Shown here one piece after another: positions 1 through 17,049 of a stretch of DNA of 64,000 bases. Made by a program: the position numbers and the translations under genes. The first letter of the stretch is position 1; every line of letters starts with the position of its first letter. A model generated the notes under the pieces. It saw only the letters and a list, made by a program, of their open reading frames with translations. It made no database searches and was not told where the DNA came from. Where the stretch lies: NCBI GenBank assembly GCA_943735955.1, contig OX030958.1:11971862-12035861 (forward strand), in the 5' to 3' direction. The DNA is from Piscicola geometra. Lineage: Eukaryota; Annelida; Clitellata; Hirudinida; Piscicolidae.

Positions 1-76
1 CTATTAAAAAGTCGAATTTCAAATGTCAAACTAAATTATAAAGTGAAAAAAAAAGAAAAAGCAAAGAAGTAAATAG

Positions 77-231
77 TTATATATACCTAATAAGATGGCG
101 TATAAAAAAAATGAAGACGATGGTGACGATAACACTTATAAAAATGCCCGCGCAAGAGACGATGTAGGGAATCATGCGAAGAACATTAGCCCTCGAGATA
201 TTTCCACTGTGGGCGCTAGACTCCCCTGCCA
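77..231 (-). pseudogene. Orphan exon 2 of dispanin-like gene A (copy 1)
   Basis: On the minus strand an acceptor AG (233-232) preceded by a short CA-rich tract opens an exon starting TG-GCA-GGG-GAG. It encodes about 50 residues (AGESSAHSGNISRANVLRM followed by a hydrophobic segment) and stops at TAA, 77-79. Length, phase and order match exon 2 of B-F. The family loop is altered: GD has become GN and GA has become RA. No exon 1 is visible between the minisatellite and gene B, so the gene looks headless; it could still be a distal alternative 3' exon for gene B. The 3' flank (1-76) is paralogous to the 3' flank of gene B. Confident as a family exon, unsure whether it is expressed. Confidence 0.7.
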
Positions 232-279
232 CTGTGTGTGTATGTTTGTATGTGTTTATGTTTATGTGTGTGAGTATGT

Positions 280-3200
280 CTCCTGTGGATACTCCATCCT
301 GTGGATACTCCATCCTGTGGAGACTCCATCCTGTGGAGACTCCATCCTGTGGAGACTCCATCCTGTGGAGACTCCATCCTGTGGAGACTCCATCCTGTGG
401 ATACTCCATCCTGGGGAGACTTCATCCTGTGGATACTCCATCCTGTGGATACTCCATCCTGTGGATACTTCATCCTGTGGAGACTCCATCCTGTGGAGAC
501 TCCATCCTGTGGATACTTCATCCTGTGGAGACTCCATCCTGTGGATACTTCATCCTGTGGAGACTCCATCCTGTGGAGACTCCATCCTGTGGATACTCCA
601 TCCTGTGGAGACTTCATCCTGTGGAGACTCCATCCTGTGGAGACTCCATCCTGTGGATACTCCATCCTGTGGAGACTTCATCCTGTGGAGACTTCATTCT
701 GTGGAGACTTCATCCTGTGGAGACTCCATCCTGTGGAGACTTCATCCTGTGGAGACTCCATCCTGTGGAGACTCCATCCTGTGGAGACTCTATCCTGTGG
801 AGACTCCATCCTGTGGAGACTCCATCCTGTGGATACTTCGTCCTGGGGAGACTCCATCCTGTGGAGACTTCATCCTGTGGAGACTCCATCCTGTGGATAC
901 TTCATCCTGTGGATACTTCATCCTGTGGAGACTTCATCCTGTGGATACTTCATCCTGTGGAGACTCCATCCTGTGGAGACTCCATCCTGTGGATACTCCA
1001 TCCTGGGGATACTCCATCCTGTGGAGACTTCATCCTGTGGAGACTTCATCCTGTGGATACTCCATCCTGGGGATACTCCATCCTGTGGAAACTCCATCCT
1101 GTGAATACTCCATCCTGTGGATACTTCATCCTGTGGATACTTCATCCTGTGGAGACTTCATCCTGTGGATACTTCATCCTGTGGAGACTCCATCCTGTGG
1201 AGACTCCATCCTGTGGATACTCCATCCTGGGGATACTCCATCCTGTGGAGACTTCATCCTGTGGAGACTTCATCCTGTGGATACTCCATCCTGGGGATAC
1301 TCCATCCTGTGGAAACTCCATCCTGTGAATACTCCATCCTGTGGAGACTTCATCCTGTGGAGACTCCATCCTGTGGACACTTCATCCTGTGGAGACTTCA
1401 TCCTGTGGATACTTCATCCTGGGGAGACTCCATCCTGTGGAGACTCCATCCTGTGGATACTCCATCCTGTGGAGACTTCATCCTGTGGATACTCCATCCT
1501 GTGGAGACTCCATCCTGTGGATACTCCATCCTGTGGAGACTTCATCCTGTGGATACTCCATCCTGTGGATACTCCATCCTGTGGAGACTTCATCCTGTGG
1601 AGACTCCATCCTGTGGAGACTCCATCCTGTGGAGACTCCATCCTGTGGAGACTCCATCCTGTGGATACTCCATCCTGTGGAGACTCCATCCTGTGGAGAC
1701 TCCATCCTGTGGAGACTCCATCCTGTGGAGACTCCATCCTGTGGATACTTCATCCTGTGGAGACTCCATCCTGTGGAGACTCCATCCTGTGGATACTTCA
1801 TCCTGTGGAGACTCCATCCTGTGGAGACTCCATCCTGTGGATACTCCATCCTGTGGAGACTTCATCCTGTGGAAACTCCATCCTGTGGAGACTCCATCCT
1901 GTGGATACTCCATCCTGTGGAGACTTCATCCTGTGGAGACTTCATCCTGTGGAGACTCCATCCTGTGGAGACTCCATCCTGTGGAGACTCCATCCTGTGG
2001 ATACTCCATCCTGTGGAGACTTCATCCTGTGGATACTCCATCCTGTGGATACTCCATCCTGTGGAGACTTCATCCTGTGGAGACACCATCCTGTGGAGAC
2101 TCCATCCTGTGGAGACTCCATCCTGTGGAGACTCCATCCTGTGGATACTCCATCCTGTGGAGACTCCATCCTGTGGAGACTCCATCCTGTGGAGACTCCA
2201 TCCTGTGGAGACTCCATCCTGTGGAGACTCCATCCTGTGGAGACTCCATCCTGTGGAGACTCCATCCTGTGGAGACTCCATCCTGTGGAGACTCCATCCT
2301 GTGGAGACTCCATCCTGTGGAGACTCCATCCTGTGGAGACTCCATCCTGTGGAGACTTCATCCTGTGGAGATTCCATCCTGTGGAGACTCCATCCTGTGG
2401 ATACTCCATCCTGTGGAGACTTCATCCTGTGGAGACTCCATCCTGTGGAGACTCCATCCTGTGGATACTCCATCCTGTGGAGACTTCATCCTGTGGAGAC
2501 TTCATCCTGTGGAGACTTCATCCTGTGGAGACTCCATCCTGTGGAGACTTCATCCTGTGGAGACTCCATCCTGTGGAGACTCCATCCTGTGGAGACTCTA
2601 TCCTGTGGAGACTCCATCCTGTGGAGACTCCATCCTGTGGAGACTCCATCCTGTGGAGACTCCATCCTGTGGATACTTCATCCTGTGGAGACTCCATCCT
2701 GTGGAGACTCCATCCTGTGGATACTCCATCCTGTGGAGACTTCATCCTGTGGAGACTTCATCCTGTGGATACTCCATCCTGGGGATACTCCATCCTGTGG
2801 AAACTCCATCCTGTGAATACTCCATCCTGTGGAGACTTCATCCTGTGGAGACTCCATCCTGTGGACACTTCATCCTGTGGAGACTTCATCCTGTGGATAC
2901 TTCATCCTGGGGAGACTCCATCCTGTGGAGACTCCATCCTGTGGATACTCCATCCTGTGGAGACTTCATCCTGTGGATACTCCATCCTGTGGAGACTCCA
3001 TCCTGTGGATACTCCATCCTGTGGAGACTTCATCCTGTGGATACTCCATCCTGTGGATACTCCATCCTGTGGAGACTTCATCCTGTGGAGACTCCATCCT
3101 GTGGAGACTCCATCCTGTGGAGACTCCATCCTGTGGAGACTCCATCCTGTGGATACTCCATCCTGTGGAGACTCCATCCTGTGGAGACTCCATCCTGTGG

Positions 3201-6200
3201 AGACTCCATCCTGTGGAGACTCCATCCTGTGGATACTTCATCCTGTGGAGACTCCATCCTGTGGAGACTCCATCCTGTGGATACTTCATCCTGTGGAGAC
3301 TCCATCCTGTGGAGACTCCATCCTGTGGATACTCCATCCTGTGGAGACTTCATCCTGTGGAGACTCCATCCTGTGGAGACTCCATCCTGTGGATACTCCA
3401 TCCTGTGGAGACTTCATCCTGTGGAGACTTCATCCTGTGGAGACTCCATCCTGTGGAGACTCCATCCTGTGGAGACTCCATCCTGTGGATACTCCATCCT
3501 GTGGAGACTTCATCCTATGGATACTCCATCCTGTGGATACTCCATCCTGTGGAGACTTCATCCTGTGGAGACTCCATCCTGTGGAGACTCCATCCTGTGG
3601 AGACTCCATCCTGTGGAGACTCCATCCTGTGGATACTCCATCCTGTGGAGACTCCATCCTGTGGAGACTCCATCCTGTGGAGACTCCATCCTGTGGAGAC
3701 TCCATCCTGTGGAGACTCCATCCTGTGGAGACTCCATCCTGTGGAGACTCCATCTTGTGGAGACTCCATCCTGTGGAGACTCCATCCTGTGGAGACTCCA
3801 TCCTGTGGAGACTCCATCCTGTGGAGACTCCATCCTGTGGAGACTCCATCCTGTGGAGACTCCATCCTGTGGAGACTTCATCCTGTGGAGATTCCATCCT
3901 GTGGAGACTCCATCCTGTGGATACTCCATCCTGTGGAGACTTCATCCTGTGGAGACTCCATCCTGTGGAGACTCCATCCTGTGGATACTCCATCCTGTGG
4001 AGACTTCATCCTGTGGAGACTTCATCCTGTGGAGACTTCATCCTGTGGAGACTCCATCCTGTGGAGACTTCATCCTGTGGAGACTCCATCCTGTGGAGAC
4101 TCCATCCTGTGGAGACTCTATCCTGTGGAGACTCCATCCTGTGGAGACTCCATCCTGTGGATACTTCATCCTGGGGAGACTCCATCCTGTGGAGACTTCA
4201 TCCTGTGGAGACTCCATCCTGTGGATACTCCATCCTGTGGATACTTCATCCTGTGGAGACTTCATCCTGTGGATACTTCATCCTGTGGAGACTCCATCCT
4301 GTGGAGACTCCATCCTGTGGATACTCCATCCTGGGGATACTCCATCCTGTGGAGACTTCATCCTGTGGAGACTTCATCCTGTGGATACTCCATCCTGGGG
4401 ATACTCCATCCTGTGGAAACTCCATCCTGTGAATACTCCATCCTGTGGAGACTTCATCCTGTGGAGACTCCATCCTGTGGAGACTTCATCCTGTGGAGAC
4501 TTCATCCTGTGGATACTTCATCCTGGGGAGACTCCATCCTGTGGAGACTCCATCCTGTGGATACTCCATCCTGTGGAGACTTCATCCTGTGGATACTCCA
4601 TCCTGTGGAGACTTCATCCTGTGGAGACTCCATCCTGTGGATACTTCATCCTGTGGAGACTCCATCCTGTGGATACTTCATCCTGTGGAGACTCCATCCT
4701 GTGGATACTTCATCCTGTGGAGACTTCATCCTGTGGAGACTCCATCCTGTGGAGACTTCATCCTGTGGAGACTTCATCCTGTGGATACTCCATCCTGTGG
4801 ATACTCCATCCTGTGGAGACTTCATCCTGTGGAGACTCCATCCTGTGGAGACTCCATCCTGTGGATACTCCATCCTGTGGAGACTTCATCCTGTGGAGAC
4901 TTCATCCTGTGGAGACTTCATCCTGTGGAGACTCCATCCTGTGGAGACTTCATCCTGTGGAGACTCCATCCTGTGGAGACTCCATCCTGTGGAGACTCTA
5001 TCCTGTGGAGACTTCATCCTGTGCAGACTTCATCCTGTGGATACTTCATCCTGGGGAGACTCCATCCTGTGGAGACTCCATCCTGTGGATACTCCATCCT
5101 GTGGAGACTTCATCCTGTGGATACTCCATCCTGTGGAGACTTCATCCTGTGGAGACTCCATCCTGTGGATACTTCATCCTGTGGAGACTCCATCCTGTGG
5201 ATACTTCATCCTGTGGAGACTCCATCCTGTGGATACTTCATCCTGTGGAGACTTCATCCTGTGGAGACTCCATCCTGTGGAGACTTCATCCTGTGGAGAC
5301 TCCATCCTGTGGAGACTTCATCCTGTGGAGACTCCATCCTGTGGAGACTCCATCCTGTGGAGACTCCATCCTGTGGATACTCCATCCTGTGGAGACTTCA
5401 TCCTGTGGATACTCCATCCTGTGGATACTCCATCCTGTGGAGACTTCATCCTGTGGAGACTCCATCCTGTGGAGACTCCATCCTGTGGAGACTCCATCCT
5501 GTGGAGACTCCATCCTGTGGATACTCCATCCTGTGGAGACTCCATCCTGTGGAGACTCCATCCTGTGGAGACTCCATCCTGTGGAGACTCCATCCTGTGG
5601 ATACTTCATCCTGTGGAGACTCCATCCTGTGGAGACTCCATCCTGTGGAGACTTCATCCTGTGGAGACTTCATCCTGTGGAGACTACATCCTGTGGATAC
5701 TTCATCCTGTGGAGACTTCATCCTGTGGATACTTCATCCTGGGGAGACTCCATCCTGTGGAGACTCCATCCTGTGGAGACTTCATCCTGTGGAGACTTCA
5801 TCCTGTGGATACTTCATCCTGGGGAGACTCCATCCTGTGGAGACTTCATCCTGTAGAGACTCCATCCTGTGGAGACTTCATCCTGTGGAGACTCCATCCT
5901 GTGGAGACTCCATCCTGTGGATACTCCATCCTGTGGAGACTTCATCCTGTGGAGACTTCATCCTGTGGAGACTCCATCCTGTGGAGACTCCATCCTGTGG
6001 AGACTTCATCCTGTGGAGACTTCATCCTGTGGAGACTCCATCCTGTGGAGACTCCATCCTGTGGAGACTCCATCCTGTGGATACTCCATCCTGTGGAGAC
6101 TCCATCCTGTGGATACTCCATCCTGTGGAGACTCCATCCTGTGGAGACTCCATCCTGTGGAGACTCCATCCTGTGGAGACTCCATCCTGTGGATACTTCA

Positions 6201-9200
6201 TCCTGTGGAGACTCCATCCTGTGGAGACTCCATCCTGTGGAGACTTCATCCTGTGGAGACTTCATCCTGTGGATACTCCATCCTGTGGAGACTTCATCCT
6301 GTGGAGACTCCATCCTGTGGATACTTCATCCTGTGGAGACTCCATCCTGTGGATACTTCATTCTGTGGAGACTCCATCCTGTGGATACTTCATCCTGTGG
6401 AGACTTCATCCTGTGGAGACTCCATCCTGTGGAGACTTCATCCTGTGGAGACTCCATCCTGTGGAGACTTCATCCTGTGGAGACTTCATCCTGTGGATAC
6501 TTCATCCTGGGGAGACTCCATCCTGTGGAGACTCCATCCTGTGGAGACTTCATCCTGTGGAGACTTCATCCTGTGGATACTTCATCCTGGGGAGACTCCA
6601 TCCTGTGGAGACTTCATCCTGTAGAGACTCCATCCTGTGGAGACTTCATCCTGTGGAGACTCCATCCTGTGGAGACTCCATCCTGTGGATACTCCATCCT
6701 GTGGAGACTTCATCCTGTGGAGACTTCATCCTGTGGAGACTCCATCCTGTGGAGACTTCATCCTGTGGAGACTCCATCCTGTGGATACTTCATCCTGTGG
6801 AGACTCCATCCTGTGGATACTTCATCCTGTGGAGACTCCATCCTGTGGATACTCCATCCTGTGGAGACTCCATCCTGTGGAGACTCCATCCTGTGGAGAC
6901 TCCATCCTGTGGAGACTCCATCCTGTGGAGACTCCATCCTGTGGATACTTCATCCTGTGGAGACTCCATCCTGTGGAGACTCCATCCTGTGGAGACTTCA
7001 TCCTGTGGAGACTCCATCCTGTGGATACTCCATCCTGTGGAGACTTCATCCTGTGGATACTCCATCCTGTGGATACTCCATCCTGTGGAGACTTCATCCT
7101 GTGGAGACTCCATCCTGTGGAGACTCCATCCTGTGGAGACTCCATCCTGTGGAGACTCCATCCTGTGGATACTCCATCCTGTGGAGACTCCATCCTGTGG
7201 AGACTCCATCCTGTGGAGACTCCATCCTGTGGAGACTCCATCCTGTGGAGACTCCATCCTGTGGATACTTCATCCTGTGGAGACTCCATCCTGTGGAGAC
7301 TCCATCCTGTGGAGACTTCATCCTGTGGAGACTTCATCCTGTGGAGACTACATCCTGTGGATACTTCATCCTGTGGAGACTTCATCCTGTGGATACTTCA
7401 TCCTGGGGAGACTCCATCCTGTGGAGACTCCATCCTGTGGAGACTTCATCCTGTGGAGACTTCATCCTGTGGATACTTCATCCTGGGGAGACTCCATCCT
7501 GTGGAGACTTCATCCTGTAGAGACTCCATCCTGTGGAGACTTCATCCTGTGGAGACTCCATCCTGTGGAGACTCCATCCTGTGGATACTCCATCCTGTGG
7601 AGACTTCATCCTGTGGAGACTTCATCCTGTGGAGACTCCATCCTGTGGAGACTCCATCCTGTGGAGACTTCATCCTGTGGAGACTTCATCCTGTGGAGAC
7701 TCCATCCTGTGGAGACTCCATCCTGTGGAGACTCCATCCTGTGGATACTCCATCCTGTGGAGACTCCATCCTGTGGATACTCCATCCTGTGGAGACTCCA
7801 TCCTGTGGAGACTCCATCCTGTGGAGACTCCATCCTGTGGAGACTCCATCCTGTGGATACTTCATCCTGTGGAGACTCCATCCTGTGGAGACTCCATCCT
7901 GTGGAGACTTCATCCTGTGGAGACTTCATCCTGTGGATACTCCATCCTGTGGAGACTTCATCCTGTGGAGACTCCATCCTGTGGATACTTCATCCTGTGG
8001 AGACTCCATCCTGTGGATACTTCATCCTGTGGAGACTCCATCCTGTGGATACTTCATCCTGTGGAGACTTCATCCTGTGGAGACTCCATCCTGTGGAGAC
8101 TTCATCCTGTGGAGACTCCATCCTGTGGAGACTTCATCCTGTGGAGACTCCATCCTGTGGAGACTCCATCCTGTGGAGACTCCATCCTGTGGATACTCCA
8201 TCCTGTGGAGACTTCATCCTGTGGATACTCCATCCTGTGGATACTCCATCCTGTGGAGACTTCATCCTGTGGAGACTCCATCCTGTGGAGACTCCATCCT
8301 GTGGAGACTCCATCCTGTGGAGACTCCATCCTGTGGATACTCCATCCTGTGGAGACTCCATCCTGTGGAGACTCCATCCTGTGGAGACTCCATCCTGTGG
8401 AGACTCCATCCTGTGGATACTTCATCCTGTGGAGACTCCATCCTGTGGAGACTCCATCCTGTGGAGACTTCATCCTGTGGAGACTTCATCCTGTGGAGAC
8501 TACATCCTGTGGATACTTCATCCTGTGGAGACTTCATCCTGTGGATACTTCATCCTGGGGAGACTCCATCCTGTGGAGACTCCATCCTGTGGAGACTTCA
8601 TCCTGTGGAGACTTCATCCTGTGGATACTTCATCCTGGGGAGACTCCATCCTGTGGAGACTTCATCCTGTAGAGACTCCATCCTGTGGAGACTTCATCCT
8701 GTGGAGACTCCATCCTGTGGAGACTCCATCCTGTGGATACTCCATCCTGTGGAGACTTCATCCTGTGGAGACTTCATCCTGTGGAGACTCCATCCTGTGG
8801 AGACTCCATCCTGTGGAGACTTCATCCTGTGGAGACTTCATCCTGTGGAGACTCCATCCTGTGGAGACTCCATCCTGTGGAGACTCCATCCTGTGGATAC
8901 TCCATCCTGTGGAGACTTCATCCTGTGGATACTCCATCCTGTGGATACTCCATCCTGTGGAGACTTCATCCTGTGGAGACTCCATCCTGTGGAGACTCCA
9001 TCCTGTGGAGACTCCATCCTGTGGAGACTCCATCCTGTGGATACTCCATCCTGTGGAGACTCCATCCTGTGGAGACTCCATCCTGTGGAGACTCCATCCT
9101 GTGGAGACTCCATCCTGTGGAGACTCCATCCTGTGGAGACTCCATCCTGTGGAGACTCCATCCTGTGGAGACTCCATCCTGTGGAGACTCCATCCTGTGG

Positions 9201-12138
9201 AGACTCCATCCTGTGGAGACTCCATCCTGTGGAGACTCCATCCTGTGGAGACTCCATCCTGTGGAGACTCCATCCTGTGGAGACTCCATCCTGTGGAGAC
9301 TCCATCCTGTGGAGACTTCATCCTGTGGAGATTCCATCCTGTGGAGACTCCATCCTGTGGATACTCCATCCTGTGGAGACTTCATCCTGTGGAGACTCCA
9401 TCCTGTGGAGACTCCATCCTGTGGATACTCCATCCTGTGGAGACTTCATCCTGTGGAGACTTCATCCTGTGGAGACTTCATCCTGTGGAGACTCCATCCT
9501 GTGGAGACTTCATCCTGTGGAGACTCCATCCTGTGGAGACTCCATCCTGTGGAGACTCTATCCTGTGGAGACTCCATCCTGTGGAGACTCCATCCTGTGG
9601 ATACTTCATCCTGAGGAGACTCCATCCTGTGGAGACTTCATCCTGTGGAGACTCCATCCTGTGGATACTCCATCCTGTGGATACTTCATCCTGTGGAGAC
9701 TTCATCCTGTGGATACTTCATCCTGTGGAGACTCCATCCTGTGGAGACTCCATCCTGTGGATACTCCATCCTGGGGATACTCCATCCTGTGGAGACTTCA
9801 TCCTGTGGAGACTTCATCCTGTGGATACTCCATCCTGGGGATACTCCATCCTGTGGAAACTCCATCCTGTGAATACTCCATCCTGTGGAGACTTCATCCT
9901 GTGGAGACTCCATCCTGTGGAGACTTCATCCTGTGGAGACTTCATCCTGTGGATACTTCATCCTGGGGAGACTCCATCCTGTGGAGACTCCATCCTGTGG
10001 ATACTCCATCCTGTGGAGACTTCATCCTGTGGATACTCCATCCTGTGGAGACTTCATCCTGTGGAGACTCCATCCTGTGGATACTTCATCCTGTGGAGAC
10101 TCCATCCTGTGGATACTTCATCCTGTGGAGACTCCATCCTGTGGATACTTCATCCTGTGGAGACTTCATCCTGTGGAGACTCCATCCTGTGGAGACTACA
10201 TCCTGTGGATACTTCATCCTGTGGAGACTTCATCCTGTGGATACTTCATCCTGGGGAGACTCCATCCTGTGGAGACTCCATCCTGTGGAGACTTCATCCT
10301 GTGGAGACTTCATCCTGTGGATACTTCATCCTGTGGATACTTCATCCTGGGGAGACTCCATCCTGTGGAGACTTCATCCTGTAGAGACTCCATCCTGTGG
10401 AGACTCCATCCTGTGGATACTCCATCCTGTGGAGACTCCATCCTGTGGAGACTCCATCCTGTGGATACTCCATCCTGTGGAGACTCCATCCTGGGGAGAC
10501 TCCATCCTGTGGAGACTTCATCCTGTGGAGACTCCATCCTGTGGAGACTCCATCCTGTGGAGACTTCATCCTGTGGAGATTCCATCCTGTGGAGACTCCA
10601 TCCTGTGGATACTCCATCCTGTGGAGACTTCATCCTGTGGAGACTCCATCCTGTGGAGACTCCATCCTGTGGATACTCCATCCTGTGGAGACTTCATCCT
10701 GTGGAGACTTCATCCTGTGGAGACTTCATCCTGTGGAGACTCCATCCTGTGGAGACTTCATCCTGTGGAGACTCCATCCTGTGGAGACTCCATCCTGTGG
10801 AGACTCTATCCTGTGGAGACTCCATCCTGTGGAGACTCCATCCTGTGGATACTTCATCCTGGGGAGACTCCATCCTGTGGAGACTTCATCCTGTGGAGAC
10901 TCCATCCTGTGGATACTCCATCCTGTGGATACTTCATCCTGTGGATACTTCATCCTGTGGAGACTTCATCCTGTGGATACTTCATCCTGTGGAGACTCCA
11001 TCCTGTGGAGACTCCATCCTGTGGATACTCCATCCTGGGGATACTCCATCCTGTGGAGACTTCATCCTGTGGAGAATTCATCCTGTGGATACTCCATCCT
11101 GGGGATACTCCATCCTGTGGAAACTCCATCCTCTGAATACTCCATTCTGTGGAGACTTCATCCTGTGGAGACTCCATCCTGTGGAGACTTCATCCTGTGG
11201 AGACTTCATCCTGTGGATACTTCATCCTGGGGAGACTCCATCCTGTGGAGACTCCATCCTGTGGATACTCCATCCTGTGGAGACTTCATCCTGTTGATAC
11301 TCCATCCTGTGGAGACTTCATCCTGTGGAGACTCCATCCTGTGGATACTTCATCCTGTGGAGACTCCATCCTGTGGATACTTCATCCTGTGGAGACTCCA
11401 TCCTGTGGATACTTCATCCTGTGGAGACTTCATCCTGTGGAGACTCCATCCTGTGGAGACTACATCCTGTGGATACTTCATCCTGTGGAGACTTCATCCT
11501 GTGGATACTTCATCCTGGGGAGACTCCATCCTGTGGAGACTCCATCCTGTGGAGACTTCATCCTGTGGAGACTTCATCCTGTGGATACTTCATCCTGGGG
11601 AGACTCCATCCTGTGGAGACTTCATCCTGTAGAGACTCCATCCTGTGGAGACTCCATCCTGTGGATACTCCATCCTGTGGAGACTCCATCCTGTGGAGAC
11701 TCCATCCTGTGGATACTCCATCCTGTGGAGACTCCATCCTGGGGAGACTCCATCCTGTGGAGACTTCATCCTGTGGAGACTCCATCCTGTGGAGACTCCA
11801 TCCTGTGGATACTTCATCCTGTGGAGACTTCATCCTGTGGAGACTTCATCCTGTGGATACTTCATCCTGTGGAGACTTCATCCTGTGGATACTCCATCCT
11901 GTGGAGACTTCATCCTGTGGAGACTTCATCCTGTGGATACTCCATCCTGTGGAGACTCCATCCTGTGGATACTTCATCCTGTGGAGACTCCATCCTGTGG
12001 AGACTTCATCCTATGGAGACTTCATCCTGTGGATACTCCATCCTGTGGAGACTCCATCCTGTGGATACTTCATCCTGTGGAGACTCCATCCTGTGGAGAC
12101 TTCATCCTGTGGAGACTTCATCCTGTGGAGGCTTCATC
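280..12138. repeat. 16-bp minisatellite, copy 1 (11.86 kb, about 741 units)
   Basis: Tandem units of GGAGACTCCATCCTGT, with frequent G/T at position 4 (GGAGAC or GGATAC) and C/T at position 8 (TCC or TTC), plus rare GGGG, GGAAAC, GGACAC and GAATAC forms. Marker variants recur at distances that are exact multiples of 16 (224, 1488, 1616, 5440 and 1264 bp between the six GAATAC-type units ending near 1104, 1328, 2816, 4432, 9872 and 11136), so there is almost no length variation in the unit. Because 16 is not a multiple of 3 and the unit lacks stops, all six frames are open and give SILWRLHPVETPSCGD (plus) or MESPQDGVSTGWSLHR (minus) repeats. It sits where the intron of gene A would be, directly upstream of that acceptor. 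Confidence 0.97.
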
Positions 12139-13067
12139 TTTTTGTGATTTTATTATGTGAAACTTCACTCTTAATAAATAAATTTTTAATATAACTAAAA
12201 TTAATTAAAAGTGTGCTAATAGGTTGGTGTTTTACGGTACTTACTACAGTTCTATTTGTAGCTCACTTTTTTTCTCTTCTTACATGTATTATTTCTTTTT
12301 AAAAACACAAAGCGTTTCTTTTATTTCTAGCATACATTAAACTATTTTTATCAATCAGCTTAGTTGGAAAGTTTCTAGCTAAGATGAATAATATTAAATA
12401 TCGTTATTATGTTAGGTAATTAATTAATACGTAAATGTGATTTGAAAAAGTTATTATGTTGATTAGACTTTTGATCCTTTGTGTTTTGGCATGCATATGA
12501 AAAAATAGTTTGTGAAAACTGTTACACTGAATTAATTCGATGATGTCACGATTTGAATAATTATGTATTCAATTTTTGTCTTTTTTGGTGTCAAAAATGT
12601 TTGCAAAATTAAAAAACAAAAAGTAACCAGACCTGTCAGGGCGTGTCCGAAAGATTTTTTACACTCAGTACTGGATACTAAATTCCAATTTTACATTATT
12701 TTATCAAATCTTTATGGAATACTGAATATTTGAAGTGTCTTTTCTCCCAACACTCGATGCCTCGTTTGAAGCGTATAAAAATAATAAAAATATGATATTA
12801 AAAAAATTAAATTTATTTAATTTAACATGCATTGTTAAAATGTTTGTAATTGTAAATCTATAATAAAATATCGATTGAAATAGTTGAACATGAGAGTTGA
12901 TAAAATGGTTGTTTGGTGTCATAGAATAGTATTTCAAGTGTAAGTCATAGGAAAAAATATTTTGTCAATTACTTTTTTGAAAGTAGGCGGAAAAAAACTA
13001 TTGAGAAGTCAAATTTCAGATGTCAATCTAGAAAATACAGTGAAAACAAATCTAGAAAGCAAAGAAG
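12139..13067. other. AT-rich spacer between minisatellite and gene B (copy 1)
   Basis: No supported gene. The short open frame at 12704-12937 (minus) has no recognisable content. From about 12830 the sequence is paralogous to the DNA just left of exon A (compare 23270-23470), so it is the 3' flank of gene B. No dispanin exon 1 is found here. Confidence 0.6.
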
Positions 13068-14437
<1,370 letters not shown>

Positions 14438-14503
14438 TTTTCTACACTATGAATTATATTGTTGCGATTAAAACAGGTGTGTCAAACGTTATAACATAAC
14501 GTC

Positions 14504-14511
14504 GTTATATA
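14504..14511 (-). promoter_or_regulatory. TATA box of gene B (copy 1)
   Basis: TATATAAC on the minus strand, about 67 bases upstream of the B start codon. Paralogues C, D and E have TATA-like boxes at comparable distances. Confidence 0.5.
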
Positions 14512-15588
14512 CTCTAGCTGTATCTGACTAAGGCGCTCACTAAGCTATAAATGTAATCTATTTATATTATTTATTTATAATCAAGGAAAAATTCCATTGA
14601 ACAGGCCTAGTGCAAGCTACATCTTTAGAAATAAATTTACAACTTCTTTTTTTATATTTATATTCATTTATTTTATGGAACTGTAAGAACGAAGACAAAC
14701 CAAGTTTTTCATGGAACACAAAATGTATTATGTGTGTCAAATAATTTATTATGTACCCTTTATACCTCATTGATAAAACTCTGAAAAATTCTTCATCAAC
14801 TACTTTTTCAAACATTTAAGTTTGTAAAGGAAAGCCTGAATTTTATAAATGTTAAAGGTGAAAAAATTGGAATGACCGTAAATCACCATGTATAAAGTAT
14901 AATGCGTACTTTTGCTCAAGCTTTACAATGCCGCAGGTGTAAAGATTTAGCGATAATAAAATGGTCGCTAATTCCAAATTTTTTTCTCGTTTTAGTTTCT
15001 TTAAATATTTTTTTATATTCAAAAAAATGGAAAAACAGGTCTCATACATGGTTTATCAGGTATTTTGTATCGGTTTAGTACGGCTATATATTTAGAAAAA
15101 ACTCACCATTTTATTTAAATATTAGTCCTAAAACTGTAGGTTTTAGTAAATTATCAAAAGGATTTCAATACATATTTATTGATCAATTCAGATTCATTAA
15201 CTTCTTGAAATAATAACCTACTTTTTTGTGGGGGAAAAGTCGTCTCATAAATGAATTAATAAATGTTCTCTTTTTGTGATACATGAGTAAGATTATCAGA
15301 TCAATATATTTTATTTAATACGTCTGTATAATATTTCTTAAATAAAATATCGATTGAAGATTTCATTTAAAAGTTTTGTTTTTGTCGTAGAATAAACATT
15401 TCAAGAAAAGTCTTTGGTAAGTGTCATGTTTTTGAGTATGTTGTAAGTGAATATTAAAAATATTTTGTTTAAAAATTGAATCTTATATGTCGAGAGAACA
15501 ATAAAACATAGATGGTTAAAAAAATCTAAACCGTAGATGTTTGTAGAGAAGACAAAACTGCCAAGTGGCTGAACCTCCTTTATAATAA
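14512..15588. other. AT-rich spacer between genes B and C (copy 1)
   Basis: No recognisable gene. Two minus-strand open frames (14567-14815 and 14852-15049) have no family features and low-complexity AT-driven composition. Around 15310-15430 the sequence resembles the 3' flanks of A and B, so it is the 3' flank of gene C. Confidence 0.55.
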
Positions 15589-16986
<1,398 letters not shown>

Positions 16987-17041
16987 GTTTGGATCAAAGA
17001 CAATAGCACAAACAGTACATGTGTGCTAAATATTGTCAACG

Positions 17042-17049
17042 CATTTATA
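17042..17049 (-). promoter_or_regulatory. TATA box of gene C (copy 1)
   Basis: TATAAATG on the minus strand, about 56 bases upstream of the first C start codon. Confidence 0.5.

Noticed and set aside
280..12138. CRISPR-like array
   Set aside because: Repeats are contiguous 16-bp units with no unique spacers and no cas genes, in a eukaryotic context.
95..12194. Giant open frames (up to about 2000 codons) across the minisatellites, both strands
   Set aside because: The 16-bp unit is stop-free in all frames, every frame gives the same peptide cycle, and variants show no preference for any frame. The frames end only where rare TGA or TAG variants of the unit occur.
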